Origin: an uncultured Eubacteriales bacterium
Lineage (GTDB): Bacteria; Bacillota; Clostridia; Oscillospirales; Butyricicoccaceae
Assembly (NCBI GenBank): GCA_934636325.1
Contig: CAKUAK010000059.1
Coordinates: forward strand, 1-30,028
Length of the DNA: 30,028 nt
Reading direction: 5' to 3'
Part shown: positions 15,166 through 22,182 of the stretch, one piece after another
Layout: each line of letters starts with the position of its first letter
Position numbering within the stretch: the first letter of the stretch is position 1
Notes under the pieces: generated by a model
What the model saw: the letters and a program-made list of their open reading frames with translations, nothing else
Told to the model about the DNA's origin: nothing
Databases searched by the model: none
Position numbers and translations under genes: made by a program

Positions 15166-16026
15166 TTACATGTCCCCGCTGCGCCAGAAGCCCAAAAGGC
15201 GGAAGAAATAAAGCTCGCGCTCCATCTGGTAAAGAGCCGTCCTGGCCTCGAGAGTATTGAAATCGCCCGAGAGGTCGATGAAAACAAGGTTGTCGGGGTG
15301 CTCCGCGCCGGAGGTCGAACGGCGCAGACGCATATGCTCGATATTCAGCTTGGCCTCGGACAGCATCGAAAGGGTCTGGACCATCGAACCGTATGTGTGG
15401 TTGACGGCAAAGGCCAGGGTCATTATGTCGGCGTCCTCCGGCATGGTCAGGCATTTCGACATGTCGAAGAGCAGCCTTCCGTGGCGTGAACGGGATATCG
15501 AGTTGACAAAAAGATCGGTATTATACATCGAAAGATAGACGCTGTCGGCGTCATAAATGCTTTCGCAGGCAACGACGGCGCGGACGGCGTCGCCTTTTAT
15601 GACCTGCTCCAGCGCGCTTTGGGCCGAGTGGCAGGGGGTTATCTCCTCGCCGAGGGTCATGGAAACATCGACGGCGATGTTTTCCGGCGTGACGATCTTT
15701 CCCTGGAGGACCGCGTCGCGTATAAAGGGCTCGTGGGCCAGCTTTATTTCGGGGTTGCCTTTGACGACGCTGCGGTACTGCTGGTTTCGGTTCATACGGG
15801 TGAGGGAGGACCACAGCGAATTGGCCTTTAAAAGAAGCTCGGGCGGGAATTCGGATACGACCCGCTGGATATAAGACAGCTCAGATTCGGCGTCATATAT
15901 CTCAAAGCCCAGTTCTTTTTTGCTCTGGGCAAGGCTGCCTGCGATCGACATTCTCTTTTCGAAGGCGTCTCTGAGGGCCTCGTCGCAGCTGGATATGATA
16001 TGCTTTAAAAGATAAAACTGATTCAT
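15166..16026 (-). CDS. Degenerate chorismate mutase / prephenate dehydratase-like protein with ACT domain
   Basis: A 286-residue protein laid out like a shortened P-protein, which normally makes phenylpyruvate from chorismate. Residues 1-85 resemble an AroQ chorismate mutase helical domain (EKRMSIAGSLAQSKKELGF, YDAESE). Residues about 100-195 resemble a reduced prephenate dehydratase core, with VACES where dehydratases have PIENS and no visible T-R-F motif. Residues about 198-260 look like an ACT domain. Mutase Arg25, Lys36/37, Asp45 and Gln83 are kept, but the Arg of the YDxxRE motif is Ser48 and the late active-site Ser is Asn79. Common bifunctional enzymes are near 360-390 residues. It could be a divergent enzyme, but loss of function or a regulatory role is plausible. 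Start at 16026 follows GAGGAT. An in-frame ATG at 16059 lacks one. Confidence 0.7.
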   Translation of the reverse strand: MNQFYLLKHIISSCDEALRDAFEKRMSIAGSLAQSKKELGFEIYDAESELSYIQRVVSEFPPELLLKANSLWSSLTRMNRNQQYRSVVKGNPEIKLAHEPFIRDAVLQGKIVTPENIAVDVSMTLGEEITPCHSAQSALEQVIKGDAVRAVVACESIYDADSVYLSMYNTDLFVNSISRSRHGRLLFDMSKCLTMPEDADIMTLAFAVNHTYGSMVQTLSMLSEAKLNIEHMRLRRSTSGAEHPDNLVFIDLSGDFNTLEARTALYQMERELYFFRLLGFWRSGDM

Positions 16027-16091
16027 TGGGATATCCTCTTTAAAATGGGCGGCGAGCAATGGCCCGCGAACTTGACTGATACATCTTTTTT

Positions 16092-16121
16092 ATGATATCT
16101 CAAATATTTTATGGTTGTCAA
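16092..16121 (-). promoter_or_regulatory. Promoter of the chorismate-mutase-like gene
   Basis: On the minus strand TTGACA (16121-16116), 18-bp spacer, TATCAT (16097-16092). It is back to back with the threonine aldolase promoter, with the -35 boxes nine bases apart. Confidence 0.6.
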
Positions 16122-16130
16122 TCCATGTAA

Positions 16131-16159
16131 TTTACAAAAAAAAGCAGCTGTGTTATAAT
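16131..16159 (+). promoter_or_regulatory. Promoter of the threonine aldolase gene
   Basis: TTTACA (16131-16136), 17-bp spacer, TATAAT (16154-16159). Expected start near 16166, leaving a leader of about 104 bases. Confidence 0.7.
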
Positions 16160-16169
16160 CCTATAGATA

Positions 16170-16239
16170 AACTGCTTATATGGCCGCGCCGCCGCGCATA
16201 GTCGGCGAAGTGGGGGATGCCGCGGCATGGGACGCAGTT
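16170..16239 (+). ncRNA. Candidate structured leader of the threonine aldolase gene
   Basis: AACTGC (16170-16175) pairs with GCAGTT (16234-16239), GCCGCG (16183-16188) with CGCGGC (16221-16226), and CGCCG (16190-16194) with CGGCG (16203-16207). The closing stem begins only a few bases after the predicted transcription start and ends 18 bases before the GGAGGA. The region is much more GC-rich than nearby intergenic DNA. I cannot match it to a known riboswitch. Confidence 0.35.
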
Positions 16240-16269
16240 GTAAAAATGTTATGCGGAGGATATGCGGAT

Positions 16270-17292
16270 ATGAGATTTATTGATTTTAGAAGCGACACCG
16301 TGACCATGCCCACCGATGAAATGCGGGCGGCGATGGCCGCGGCCGAGGTCGGGGACGATGTATACGAGGACGACCCTACCACCAACCGGCTGGAGGAGCT
16401 GGCGGCCCGGATGCTGGGGAAAGAACGGGCAATGTTTATTTCCTCGGGCACGATGGGAAACCAGCTGGCCATTATGGGGCAGACTAAAAAGGGTGACGAG
16501 ATAATCGTCAGCGCCGACAGCCATATCGTCACAAGCGAGGCCGGGGCGACCGCCCTTCTGTCGGGTGTCAACTGCTGCTCGCTGCATTTTGAAAAGACCA
16601 TACCCGATCCCGGCGTCATCGAAGCGGCGATAAGGACAAAGAATGTCCATTATCCCGATACAGCCATGATATGCCTTGAAAACGCGCTGGCCAACGGCCG
16701 GGTCGTGACGGCCGAAAGGATGGCCGAGATATACGAGATCGGCAAAAAGCATAATGTAAAGGTGCATCTCGACGGTGCGAGGGTCTTTAATGCCGCCGTC
16801 GCCCTTGGCGTTCCCGTGACCGAGTTGACAAAATCCTCCGACACCGTGACATGCTGTCTTTCAAAGGGCCTCTGCGCGCCTGTCGGCGCTGTGTTGGCCG
16901 GCCCGGCTGATTTTATAGAGCGCTCGCGCCGCAACCGCAAGGTGCTGGGCGGCGGCATGCGCCAGACAGGGGTTCTTGCCGCTGCGGGCATAATCGCCCT
17001 TGAGAAGATGACAAAGCGTCTCGGCGAGGATCACGATAACGCCAAATATCTTGCGAAAAAGCTCAATGAGATCGAATATATCCATTGTGACGAGGAGGCC
17101 GTTCAGGTCAATATCGTTTTCTGTACGATCGACAAGCCGGCATCCGAGATCGACGCCATGGCCGGTAAGCTGCTTAAAAGAGGCATCAAGACCGGCGGAT
17201 ACGCCGACGGCAAGATCAGATTCCTTACTAACAACGACATATCAAGAGAGGATATAGATTTTCTTGTTGAAGAGATACAAAAATGCTTTTGA
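16270..17292 (+). CDS. Low-specificity L-threonine aldolase family protein
   Basis: A PLP enzyme of fold type I (340 aa) that cleaves L-threonine or L-allo-threonine to glycine and acetaldehyde. The N-terminus FRSDTVTMPTDEM (6-18) is the family hallmark. EDDPTTNRLEE (33-43), His85 that would stack on the cofactor, HLDGAR (166-171) and the PLP lysine Lys199 (CLSKGLCAPVG) are present. Start at 16270 follows GGAGGA by nine bases and gives the usual N-terminus. The frame stays open to an ATG at 16180, but that one lacks a ribosome binding site and lies in a likely structured leader. Family members vary in stereospecificity, and related beta-eliminating lyases are possible. Confidence 0.9.
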   Translation: MRFIDFRSDTVTMPTDEMRAAMAAAEVGDDVYEDDPTTNRLEELAARMLGKERAMFISSGTMGNQLAIMGQTKKGDEIIVSADSHIVTSEAGATALLSGVNCCSLHFEKTIPDPGVIEAAIRTKNVHYPDTAMICLENALANGRVVTAERMAEIYEIGKKHNVKVHLDGARVFNAAVALGVPVTELTKSSDTVTCCLSKGLCAPVGAVLAGPADFIERSRRNRKVLGGGMRQTGVLAAAGIIALEKMTKRLGEDHDNAKYLAKKLNEIEYIHCDEEAVQVNIVFCTIDKPASEIDAMAGKLLKRGIKTGGYADGKIRFLTNNDISREDIDFLVEEIQKCF

Positions 17293-17306
17293 TCTGTCGT
17301 ATGTAA

Positions 17307-17335
17307 TAGACAAATATCAGAAAATGTGGTAATCT
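17307..17335 (+). promoter_or_regulatory. Possible promoter of the TSCPD gene and asnS
   Basis: TAGACA (17307-17312), 17-bp spacer, TAATCT (17330-17335). The predicted leader contains a small hairpin (CTTTC with GAAAG). No T-box features are seen before asnS. Confidence 0.4.
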
Positions 17336-17399
17336 TTATCCGGCAGGGCATATCTTTCGGTTTTGAAAGGCCCGGCTATACCAATACACGGAGGAAGCT

Positions 17400-17660
17400 A
17401 TGACAAAGACCTATATGACCCATGGCGTCTGCACGCCCAGATTTGATGTCACGATCGAAAACGGCATACTTACAAAAATAGACATACCCCGCCGCGGCTG
17501 CGACGGCAACCTGAAGGGCATAACCAATCTTATCACCGGCATGCCGGTCGATGAGGTCATCAAAAGGCTCGACGGCGTTACATGCGGGAGCCGCAGCACA
17601 TCATGTCCCGATCAGATAGCGCAGGCTCTCAAGGCTGCGCTGGCCGAAATGGGCGAGTAA
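17400..17660 (+). CDS. TSCPD domain-containing protein (TIGR03905 family)
   Basis: An 86-residue protein with the core GCDGNLKGI (33-41) and the name-giving TSCPD motif at 67-71. Cysteines at 11, 34, 62 and 69 could bind a metal. The same fold occurs as a C-terminal domain of some vitamin-B12-dependent ribonucleotide reductases. Free-standing proteins of this size are common in Clostridia and have no settled function. GGAGGAAGCT precedes the ATG. It lies 26 bp before asnS on the same strand and is probably co-transcribed with it. Confidence 0.87.
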   Translation: MTKTYMTHGVCTPRFDVTIENGILTKIDIPRRGCDGNLKGITNLITGMPVDEVIKRLDGVTCGSRSTSCPDQIAQALKAALAEMGE

Positions 17661-17686
17661 ACTTTGACCGAAAGGTGAAAATAAAA

Positions 17687-19075
17687 ATGGAAACAGTAAG
17701 AGCTATATTGCATTCGCCTGAGGAATACCTTGGCAAAAAGGTAGAGTTCAGCGGATGGGTAAGAACATCAAGGGATGTAAAAGCATGCGCTTTTATAGAG
17801 CTTAACGACGGTTCGACGGTCAGGAATCTTCAGGTCGTCGTTCCGGCCGACAGCGCCTTTTATCAGCTTGCCGGAAGCCTTAATGTCGGCACGGCGGTGA
17901 CCGTCCGCGGAGTCGCGGCCAAGTCGCCCAACGCACAGCAGGCCGTCGAGGTCACAGCCGACGAGGTCCTTGTCGAGGGCGAGTGCCCCTCCGACTATCC
18001 GCTTCAGAAGAAGCGGCACACGCTTGAATATCTTAGGACGATCCAGCACCTCAGACCCCGCACCAATACCTTTAACGCAGTATTCCGCATCCGCAGCGAG
18101 GCCGCCTTTGCCATCCACAGCTTCTTCAATTCCCGCGGCTTCGTCTATGCCCATACTCCCATAATCACATCGAGCGACGCCGAGGGCGCCGGCGCCATGT
18201 TCCGTGCCACGACGATAGAGCTCGATAATGTCCCCAAGACAGAGGACGGCAAGGTCGATTATTCCAAGGACTTCTTCGGGACCAGCACCAACCTGACGGT
18301 CTCCGGCCAGCTCGAGGCAGAGGTGTTCGCCCTGGCCTTTGGAAAGACCTATACCTTCGGTCCGACCTTCAGGGCCGAGCGCTCCAACACGACCCGCCAT
18401 GCCGCCGAGTTCTGGATGGTAGAGCCTGAGGTCGCCTTCAACGACCTTTCGGCCAATGCCGATCTGGCCGAGGATATGACAAAGTATGTCATCAAGCATG
18501 TCCTGCGCACCTGCCCCGACGAGATGGAGTTCCTCAATAAGTTCGTCGATAAGGGCCTTATAGAGCGTCTCGAGAAGATCGCCAACGAAGAGAAGTTCGG
18601 CCGCATCGACTATACCGACGCCATAGAGATCCTTGAGAAGAACAAGGATAACTTCGAGTTCCCGGTATTTTGGGGCTGCGACATCCAGACAGAGCACGAG
18701 CGCTATCTGTCGGAGGTCGTATTCGGCAAGCCGGTGTTCGTTTTTAACTACCCCAAAGAGATCAAGGCCTATTATATGCGCCTCAACGATGACGGCAAGA
18801 CTGTCGCCGCAATGGACATGCTGGTTCCCGGCATTGGCGAGCTGATCGGCGGAAGCCAGAGGGAAGAGCGCCTCGATATCCTTGAAAAGCGTATGGACGA
18901 GTGCGGCCTGAAAGCAGAGGACTACGACTGGTACATGGAGTTGCGCAAATACGGCGGCGTCGTGCATTCCGGTTACGGCATTGGCTTCGAAAGGCTTATC
19001 ATGTATCTGACAGGCATGGGCAACATCAGGGATGTTCTCCCGTTCCCCAGGACGGTTGGGAATATCAGCATCTGA
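17687..19075 (+). CDS. asnS: Asparaginyl-tRNA synthetase
   Basis: A class IIb aminoacyl-tRNA synthetase (462 aa) that charges tRNA-Asn with asparagine. The N-terminal OB-fold anticodon-binding domain covers about 1-105 (VEFSGWVRTSRD at 19-30). The catalytic domain has motif 2 around FGPTFRAERSNTTRHAAEFW (224-243) and motif 3 near the C-terminus (GYGIGFERL). The AsnRS-type ending MGNIRDVLPFPRT separates it from AspRS. The ATG at 17687 follows AAAGGTG. An in-frame ATG upstream would overlap the TSCPD gene. Its presence suggests direct charging of tRNA-Asn, though an amidotransferase route cannot be excluded. Confidence 0.97.
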   Translation: METVRAILHSPEEYLGKKVEFSGWVRTSRDVKACAFIELNDGSTVRNLQVVVPADSAFYQLAGSLNVGTAVTVRGVAAKSPNAQQAVEVTADEVLVEGECPSDYPLQKKRHTLEYLRTIQHLRPRTNTFNAVFRIRSEAAFAIHSFFNSRGFVYAHTPIITSSDAEGAGAMFRATTIELDNVPKTEDGKVDYSKDFFGTSTNLTVSGQLEAEVFALAFGKTYTFGPTFRAERSNTTRHAAEFWMVEPEVAFNDLSANADLAEDMTKYVIKHVLRTCPDEMEFLNKFVDKGLIERLEKIANEEKFGRIDYTDAIEILEKNKDNFEFPVFWGCDIQTEHERYLSEVVFGKPVFVFNYPKEIKAYYMRLNDDGKTVAAMDMLVPGIGELIGGSQREERLDILEKRMDECGLKAEDYDWYMELRKYGGVVHSGYGIGFERLIMYLTGMGNIRDVLPFPRTVGNISI

Positions 19076-19133
19076 TCCCGCTCCGAAACAATAAAATATC
19101 CAGCAAAAATACTCAGTATAAGAGAGATTCATA

Positions 19134-19748
19134 ATGCATAATACAAATACCAAGCTCAGAGACTTTACCCGTTTTTCCATCCTTCTGGCCATAGAGGCAA
19201 TCGTATGCTTCACGCCGTTGGGCTCGCTTCCTGCAATCGGTCCGATTGTCATGACACTCGGCATGCTGCCGGTCATCGTAACGGCGCAGACGATGGGTCT
19301 TGCCGCCGGTGCGCTGATGGGGTTCTTTACCGGCCTGTTCAGCTGCTGTGTCTGGACCTTCATGCCTCCCAACCCCGTACTGGCCTTTGTTTTCACTCCG
19401 TTTGCCGAGTTCGCCGGTGTTTCGGGCGGCATAAAGAGCATCTTTATCTGCTTTGTCCCGAGGATCCTTGTCGGCGTCGTCGCGGCACTTGTATTTAAAG
19501 CCATGAAGGACACAAAGATATCTTATGCCGTATCGGGCTTCCTCGGAAGCGCCGTCAATACGGCACTGGTCATGGGCGGCATCTACTTCCTTTTCGGAAA
19601 GCAGTATGCCTCGGCTCTGGGTATCGGTTACGAGCTTCTGCTCGGACTTATCGGCACGACAGTGCTGACAAGCGGCATCCCCGAGGCTATTCTCGGCGGT
19701 GTTGCCGGACTTTTCGTATCCCGTCCGCTCAACAAATATTTTAAATAA
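19134..19748 (+). CDS. ECF transporter S component, probably for pantothenate
   Basis: A 204-residue substrate-capture subunit of an energy-coupling-factor vitamin importer, with about six membrane helices. The hydrophilic N-terminus is followed by FSILLAIEAIVCFTPLG, a typical S-component first helix, and a pattern of Gly/Pro-rich loops (SLPAIGPIVMTL). It works with a shared ECF-T/A/A' module that is not in this window. The next gene is a type II pantothenate kinase 14 bp downstream, so pantothenate is the most likely substrate by context. The sequence alone does not prove that. AAGAGAG precedes the ATG. Confidence 0.85.
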   Translation: MHNTNTKLRDFTRFSILLAIEAIVCFTPLGSLPAIGPIVMTLGMLPVIVTAQTMGLAAGALMGFFTGLFSCCVWTFMPPNPVLAFVFTPFAEFAGVSGGIKSIFICFVPRILVGVVAALVFKAMKDTKISYAVSGFLGSAVNTALVMGGIYFLFGKQYASALGIGYELLLGLIGTTVLTSGIPEAILGGVAGLFVSRPLNKYFK

Positions 19749-19762
19749 GTTGGTTGCATCTT

Positions 19763-20572
19763 ATGGTAATAGGAATAGATATCGGCGGCAGCACGACCAA
19801 GATCGTGGGATTTGACGGGCAGAATGTCTGCTCTCCCATGATGGTCAATGCGGGCGATCCCAAAACGTCGGCTTACGGCGCGCTGGGACGCTTCCTTTCG
19901 GAGAATCATCTCGGACTTGACGATATAAAGCGCATCATGGTGACCGGGGTCGGTTCGTCCTTTCTCACAAAGGACATGTACGGCATATCGACCTGCAAGG
20001 TCGACGAGATAACGGCCGTCGGCCTCGGCGGCCGCCACCTGTCCGGCTTTGATAATGTCGTCGTAGTCAGCATGGGCACAGGCACGGCCGTCATCGGCGT
20101 AAACGGCGATGACATTGCCCATATCGGCGGCACGGGTGTCGGCGGCGGCACGATAATCGGCCTGTGCGACAAGCTGGTCGGCGTTCGCAGCATAGAGCAT
20201 ATCATCGGTCTTGCCGAACAGGGGGATATCTCAAAGGTAGACCTCACGATAGGCGATATCTCTTCCGAGGCCATATCCAACATGAACGGCAGCGTCACGG
20301 CCTCCAATTTCGGAAAGGTTTCCGACCTCGCGTCGCCCTCCGATCTTGCGCTGGGCGTTGTCAACATGGTGTTCCAGACGATAGGCATCGTCGCCGTTCT
20401 GGCAGGGCGTCCGAGGGGCATGTCCCGTATCGTGCTCACAGGAAACCTGTCACGCATCCCCATGGCTCGCGGAATGTTCGATGCCATCGGCGCCCTTTAT
20501 AACGCCGAATTCCACATCCCGCAGAACTCTGATTTTGCTACCGCCATCGGCGCTGCAATATATGGAAAATAA
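19763..20572 (+). CDS. coaW: Type II pantothenate kinase
   Basis: A 269-residue enzyme of the ASKHA fold that phosphorylates pantothenate, the first step of coenzyme A synthesis. The phosphate-1 motif GIDIGGSTTK is at 4-13, the likely catalytic Glu82 in VDEITAV, the GTGT turn at 105-108 and GGTGVGGGT at 122-130. Type II enzymes in bacteria resemble those of staphylococci and often lack CoA feedback inhibition. The ATG at 19763 gives the family N-terminus. A TTG three codons earlier is possible, and neither has a strong ribosome binding site, so translation is probably coupled to the upstream gene. Confidence 0.93.
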   Translation: MVIGIDIGGSTTKIVGFDGQNVCSPMMVNAGDPKTSAYGALGRFLSENHLGLDDIKRIMVTGVGSSFLTKDMYGISTCKVDEITAVGLGGRHLSGFDNVVVVSMGTGTAVIGVNGDDIAHIGGTGVGGGTIIGLCDKLVGVRSIEHIIGLAEQGDISKVDLTIGDISSEAISNMNGSVTASNFGKVSDLASPSDLALGVVNMVFQTIGIVAVLAGRPRGMSRIVLTGNLSRIPMARGMFDAIGALYNAEFHIPQNSDFATAIGAAIYGK

Positions 20573-20587
20573 GAAGGAGAGACGATT

Positions 20588-21865
20588 ATGGATGTACGTA
20601 CCGCAAGCAGGGAAGAGCTGCTGTCCCTTAAAGACGAGCTGACCGCCCGTTATAATGAAGCGTGCAGCAAAAATCTCAAGCTGGATATGTCGAGAGGCAA
20701 GCCCGGCGCAGATCAACTGGACCTCAGCCAGGGTATCCTTACCGAGATCCAGACAAACGAAGACGCTGTTTTCGAGGGCCTTGACCTTAGGAACTACGGC
20801 GGCCTTGACGGTATTCCGGCCTGCAAGGCGCTGTTTGCCGATATGCTTCACGTCAAGCCCGAAAATGTTCTGATTGGCGGCAACGCCAGCCTGACAATGA
20901 TGTATGACAACATCATGCGTCTGTGGGTCTTTGGCGACTGCGGCGGAAATAAGCCCTGGAGCCAGCAGGGGACAATTAAGTTCCTTTGCCCCGTACCCGG
21001 CTATGACAGGCATTTTGCCATCTGCCAGCAGCTCGGAATGGAGCTCATAAACATCCCCATGAAGGATGACGGCCCCGATATGGATATGGTCGAAAAGCTG
21101 GTCGCCGAGGATGCTTCAGTAAAGGGCATCTGGTGCGTTCCCAAGTATTCCAACCCCACCGGCGCCGTTTATTCCGACGAGGTCGTAAGGCGCTTTGCTT
21201 CCATCAAGCACGCCGCCCCCGACTTCAAGATCATGTGGGACAACGCCTACTGCGTACACCACCTGACCGATGATAAGATAGAGATACCCAACATACTTGA
21301 AGAGGCCGCAAAGTATGGCAACGAGGACATCGTTTTCCAGTTTGCTTCGACCTCCAAGATAACCTTCCCCGGCGCCGGTGTCGCCTGCATGACGGCTTCG
21401 GTAAACAACATCAAGTGGGCAAAGAGCCTTCTTAAGGTCCAGGCCATCGGCCCCGACAAGATCAATCAGGCCCGCCATGTAAAGTTCTTCGGCAATGTCG
21501 AGGGCATCGCGGCCCATATGGAGAAGCACAGGGCTATCCTGGCTCCCAAGTTCGAGATGGTCCTTTCGATGCTCGAAGAGAACCTGGGCGGAACAGGCGC
21601 AGGCTCGTGGCTGTCCCCCAAGGGCGGATATTTCATCAGCTTTGACTCTTATCCCGGCTGCGCCAAACGCATCTATGACCTCTGCAAGCAGGCGGGCGTC
21701 GTTCTGACCGATGCCGGCGCGACCTTCCCATATGGCAAGGACCCTGAGGACAAGAACCTCAGAATCGCTCCGTCCTATCCTCCCGTAGAGGAGCTCAAGG
21801 CCGCAATGGAGGTGTTCTGCGTCTGCGCTCTGCTGGCTGCCGTAGAGAAAAAGCTGGCCGAATAG
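20588..21865 (+). CDS. Aspartate aminotransferase-like PLP enzyme (class Ic, Rv3722c type)
   Basis: A 425-residue fold-type-I aminotransferase. Family marks include MSRGKPG (34-40), GGLDGIP (71-77), the NPTG motif (189-192), the PLP-contacting Asp218 and Tyr221, and the PLP lysine Lys257 in FASTSKITF. This branch (annotated as MocR-like aminotransferase domain without the DNA-binding part) includes the mycobacterial aspartate aminotransferase Rv3722c. The expected reaction is aspartate plus 2-oxoglutarate to oxaloacetate plus glutamate. The gene follows coaW by 15 bp with AGAAGGAGAG before the ATG. Aspartate also feeds beta-alanine and hence pantothenate, but functional coupling to coaW is only a guess. 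Confidence 0.88.
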   Translation: MDVRTASREELLSLKDELTARYNEACSKNLKLDMSRGKPGADQLDLSQGILTEIQTNEDAVFEGLDLRNYGGLDGIPACKALFADMLHVKPENVLIGGNASLTMMYDNIMRLWVFGDCGGNKPWSQQGTIKFLCPVPGYDRHFAICQQLGMELINIPMKDDGPDMDMVEKLVAEDASVKGIWCVPKYSNPTGAVYSDEVVRRFASIKHAAPDFKIMWDNAYCVHHLTDDKIEIPNILEEAAKYGNEDIVFQFASTSKITFPGAGVACMTASVNNIKWAKSLLKVQAIGPDKINQARHVKFFGNVEGIAAHMEKHRAILAPKFEMVLSMLEENLGGTGAGSWLSPKGGYFISFDSYPGCAKRIYDLCKQAGVVLTDAGATFPYGKDPEDKNLRIAPSYPPVEELKAAMEVFCVCALLAAVEKKLAE

Positions 21866-21918
21866 CTTTTGAAGATACCGGCATAGCCGGAAAAGTGATA
21901 GCTAAAGTCAGTTGATAA

Positions 21919-21958
21919 AGACCGCTGCGCGGCGGATAATGCCGTTTCGCAGCGGTCT
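21919..21958 (+). terminator. Hairpin terminator after the aminotransferase gene
   Basis: GACCGCTGCG (21920-21929) pairs with CGCAGCGGTC (21948-21957), with an inner CGGC/GCCG stem. The following T-run is interrupted (CTACATATTTTT), so termination may be partial. Confidence 0.65.
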
Positions 21959-21994
21959 CTACATATTTTTGGAGAAAAATGGCATTAAGAAACC

Positions 21995-22007
21995 GTCAAA
22001 GTTTGAC
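21995..22007. promoter_or_regulatory. Perfect palindrome overlapping a -35 box
   Basis: GTCAAA and TTTGAC flank a single G. The right arm overlaps the -35 box at 22003-22008, a usual place for a repressor or activator site. Confidence 0.4.
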
Positions 22008-22031
22008 TTGATGCCGCTTTAACACTTTAAT
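22003..22031 (+). promoter_or_regulatory. Promoter upstream of the hexamer array
   Basis: TTGACT (22003-22008), 17-bp spacer, TTTAAT (22026-22031). A start near 22038 would place the array inside the 5' leader of the DUF6514 transcript, about 145 bases long. Confidence 0.55.
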
Positions 22032-22048
22032 ACGTTAAAATAAATCGT

Positions 22049-22114
22049 GTCCGATTTTGTCGGTTCGTGTCCGAAGCTGTCGGAAAACGTCGGATCCTGT
22101 CGGTTTACGTCTGA
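22049..22114 (+). repeat. Seven GTCNGW hexamers at exact 10-bp spacing
   Basis: Hexamers start at 22049 (GTCCGA), 22059 (GTCGGT), 22069 (GTCCGA), 22079 (GTCGGA), 22089 (GTCGGA), 22099 (GTCGGT) and 22109 (GTCTGA). All are one helical turn apart on the same strand, with diverged four-base spacers. Units 1-2 and 3-4 are also inverted complements (for example TCCGA-N5-TCGGA), so small hairpins can form in DNA or RNA. It looks like a multi-site array for a cooperatively binding protein or an RNA element. Confidence 0.8.
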
Positions 22115-22182
22115 AATGAATACTGGACAATGAGTTTAAATGATGTCAAAATATTCATGGAAAAAAGCCGAAGGAGGATACA

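Larger units (their letters stand above)
21866..22182 (+). other. Regulatory intergenic region upstream of the DUF6514 gene
   Basis: These 317 bp carry the hairpin at 21919-21958, a perfect palindrome (21995-22007), a promoter (22003-22031) and a seven-copy phased hexamer array (22049-22114). No ORF is supported. Confidence 0.7.

Noticed and set aside
16180..16269. N-terminal extension of threonine aldolase from an upstream ATG
   Set aside because: No ribosome binding site, no family similarity, and overlap with a likely structured leader. The ATG at 16270 gives the normal family start.
17293..17686. T-box leader for asnS
   Set aside because: There is no T-box sequence, specifier hairpin or terminator/antiterminator pair, and the space before asnS is only 26 bp after the TSCPD gene.
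17768..19513. 581-codon open frame on the minus strand opposite asnS and the ECF S component
   Set aside because: It spans two clear plus-strand genes and has no recognisable domain, so it is a shadow of codon bias.
22049..22114. CRISPR array
   Set aside because: Repeat units of six conserved bases with four-base spacers are far too short, and no cas genes are present.
22049..22114. Plasmid- or phage-type replication iterons
   Set aside because: The spacing of 10 bp is shorter than typical iterons and no replication initiator gene is nearby. Kept only as an unlikely alternative to a regulatory array.
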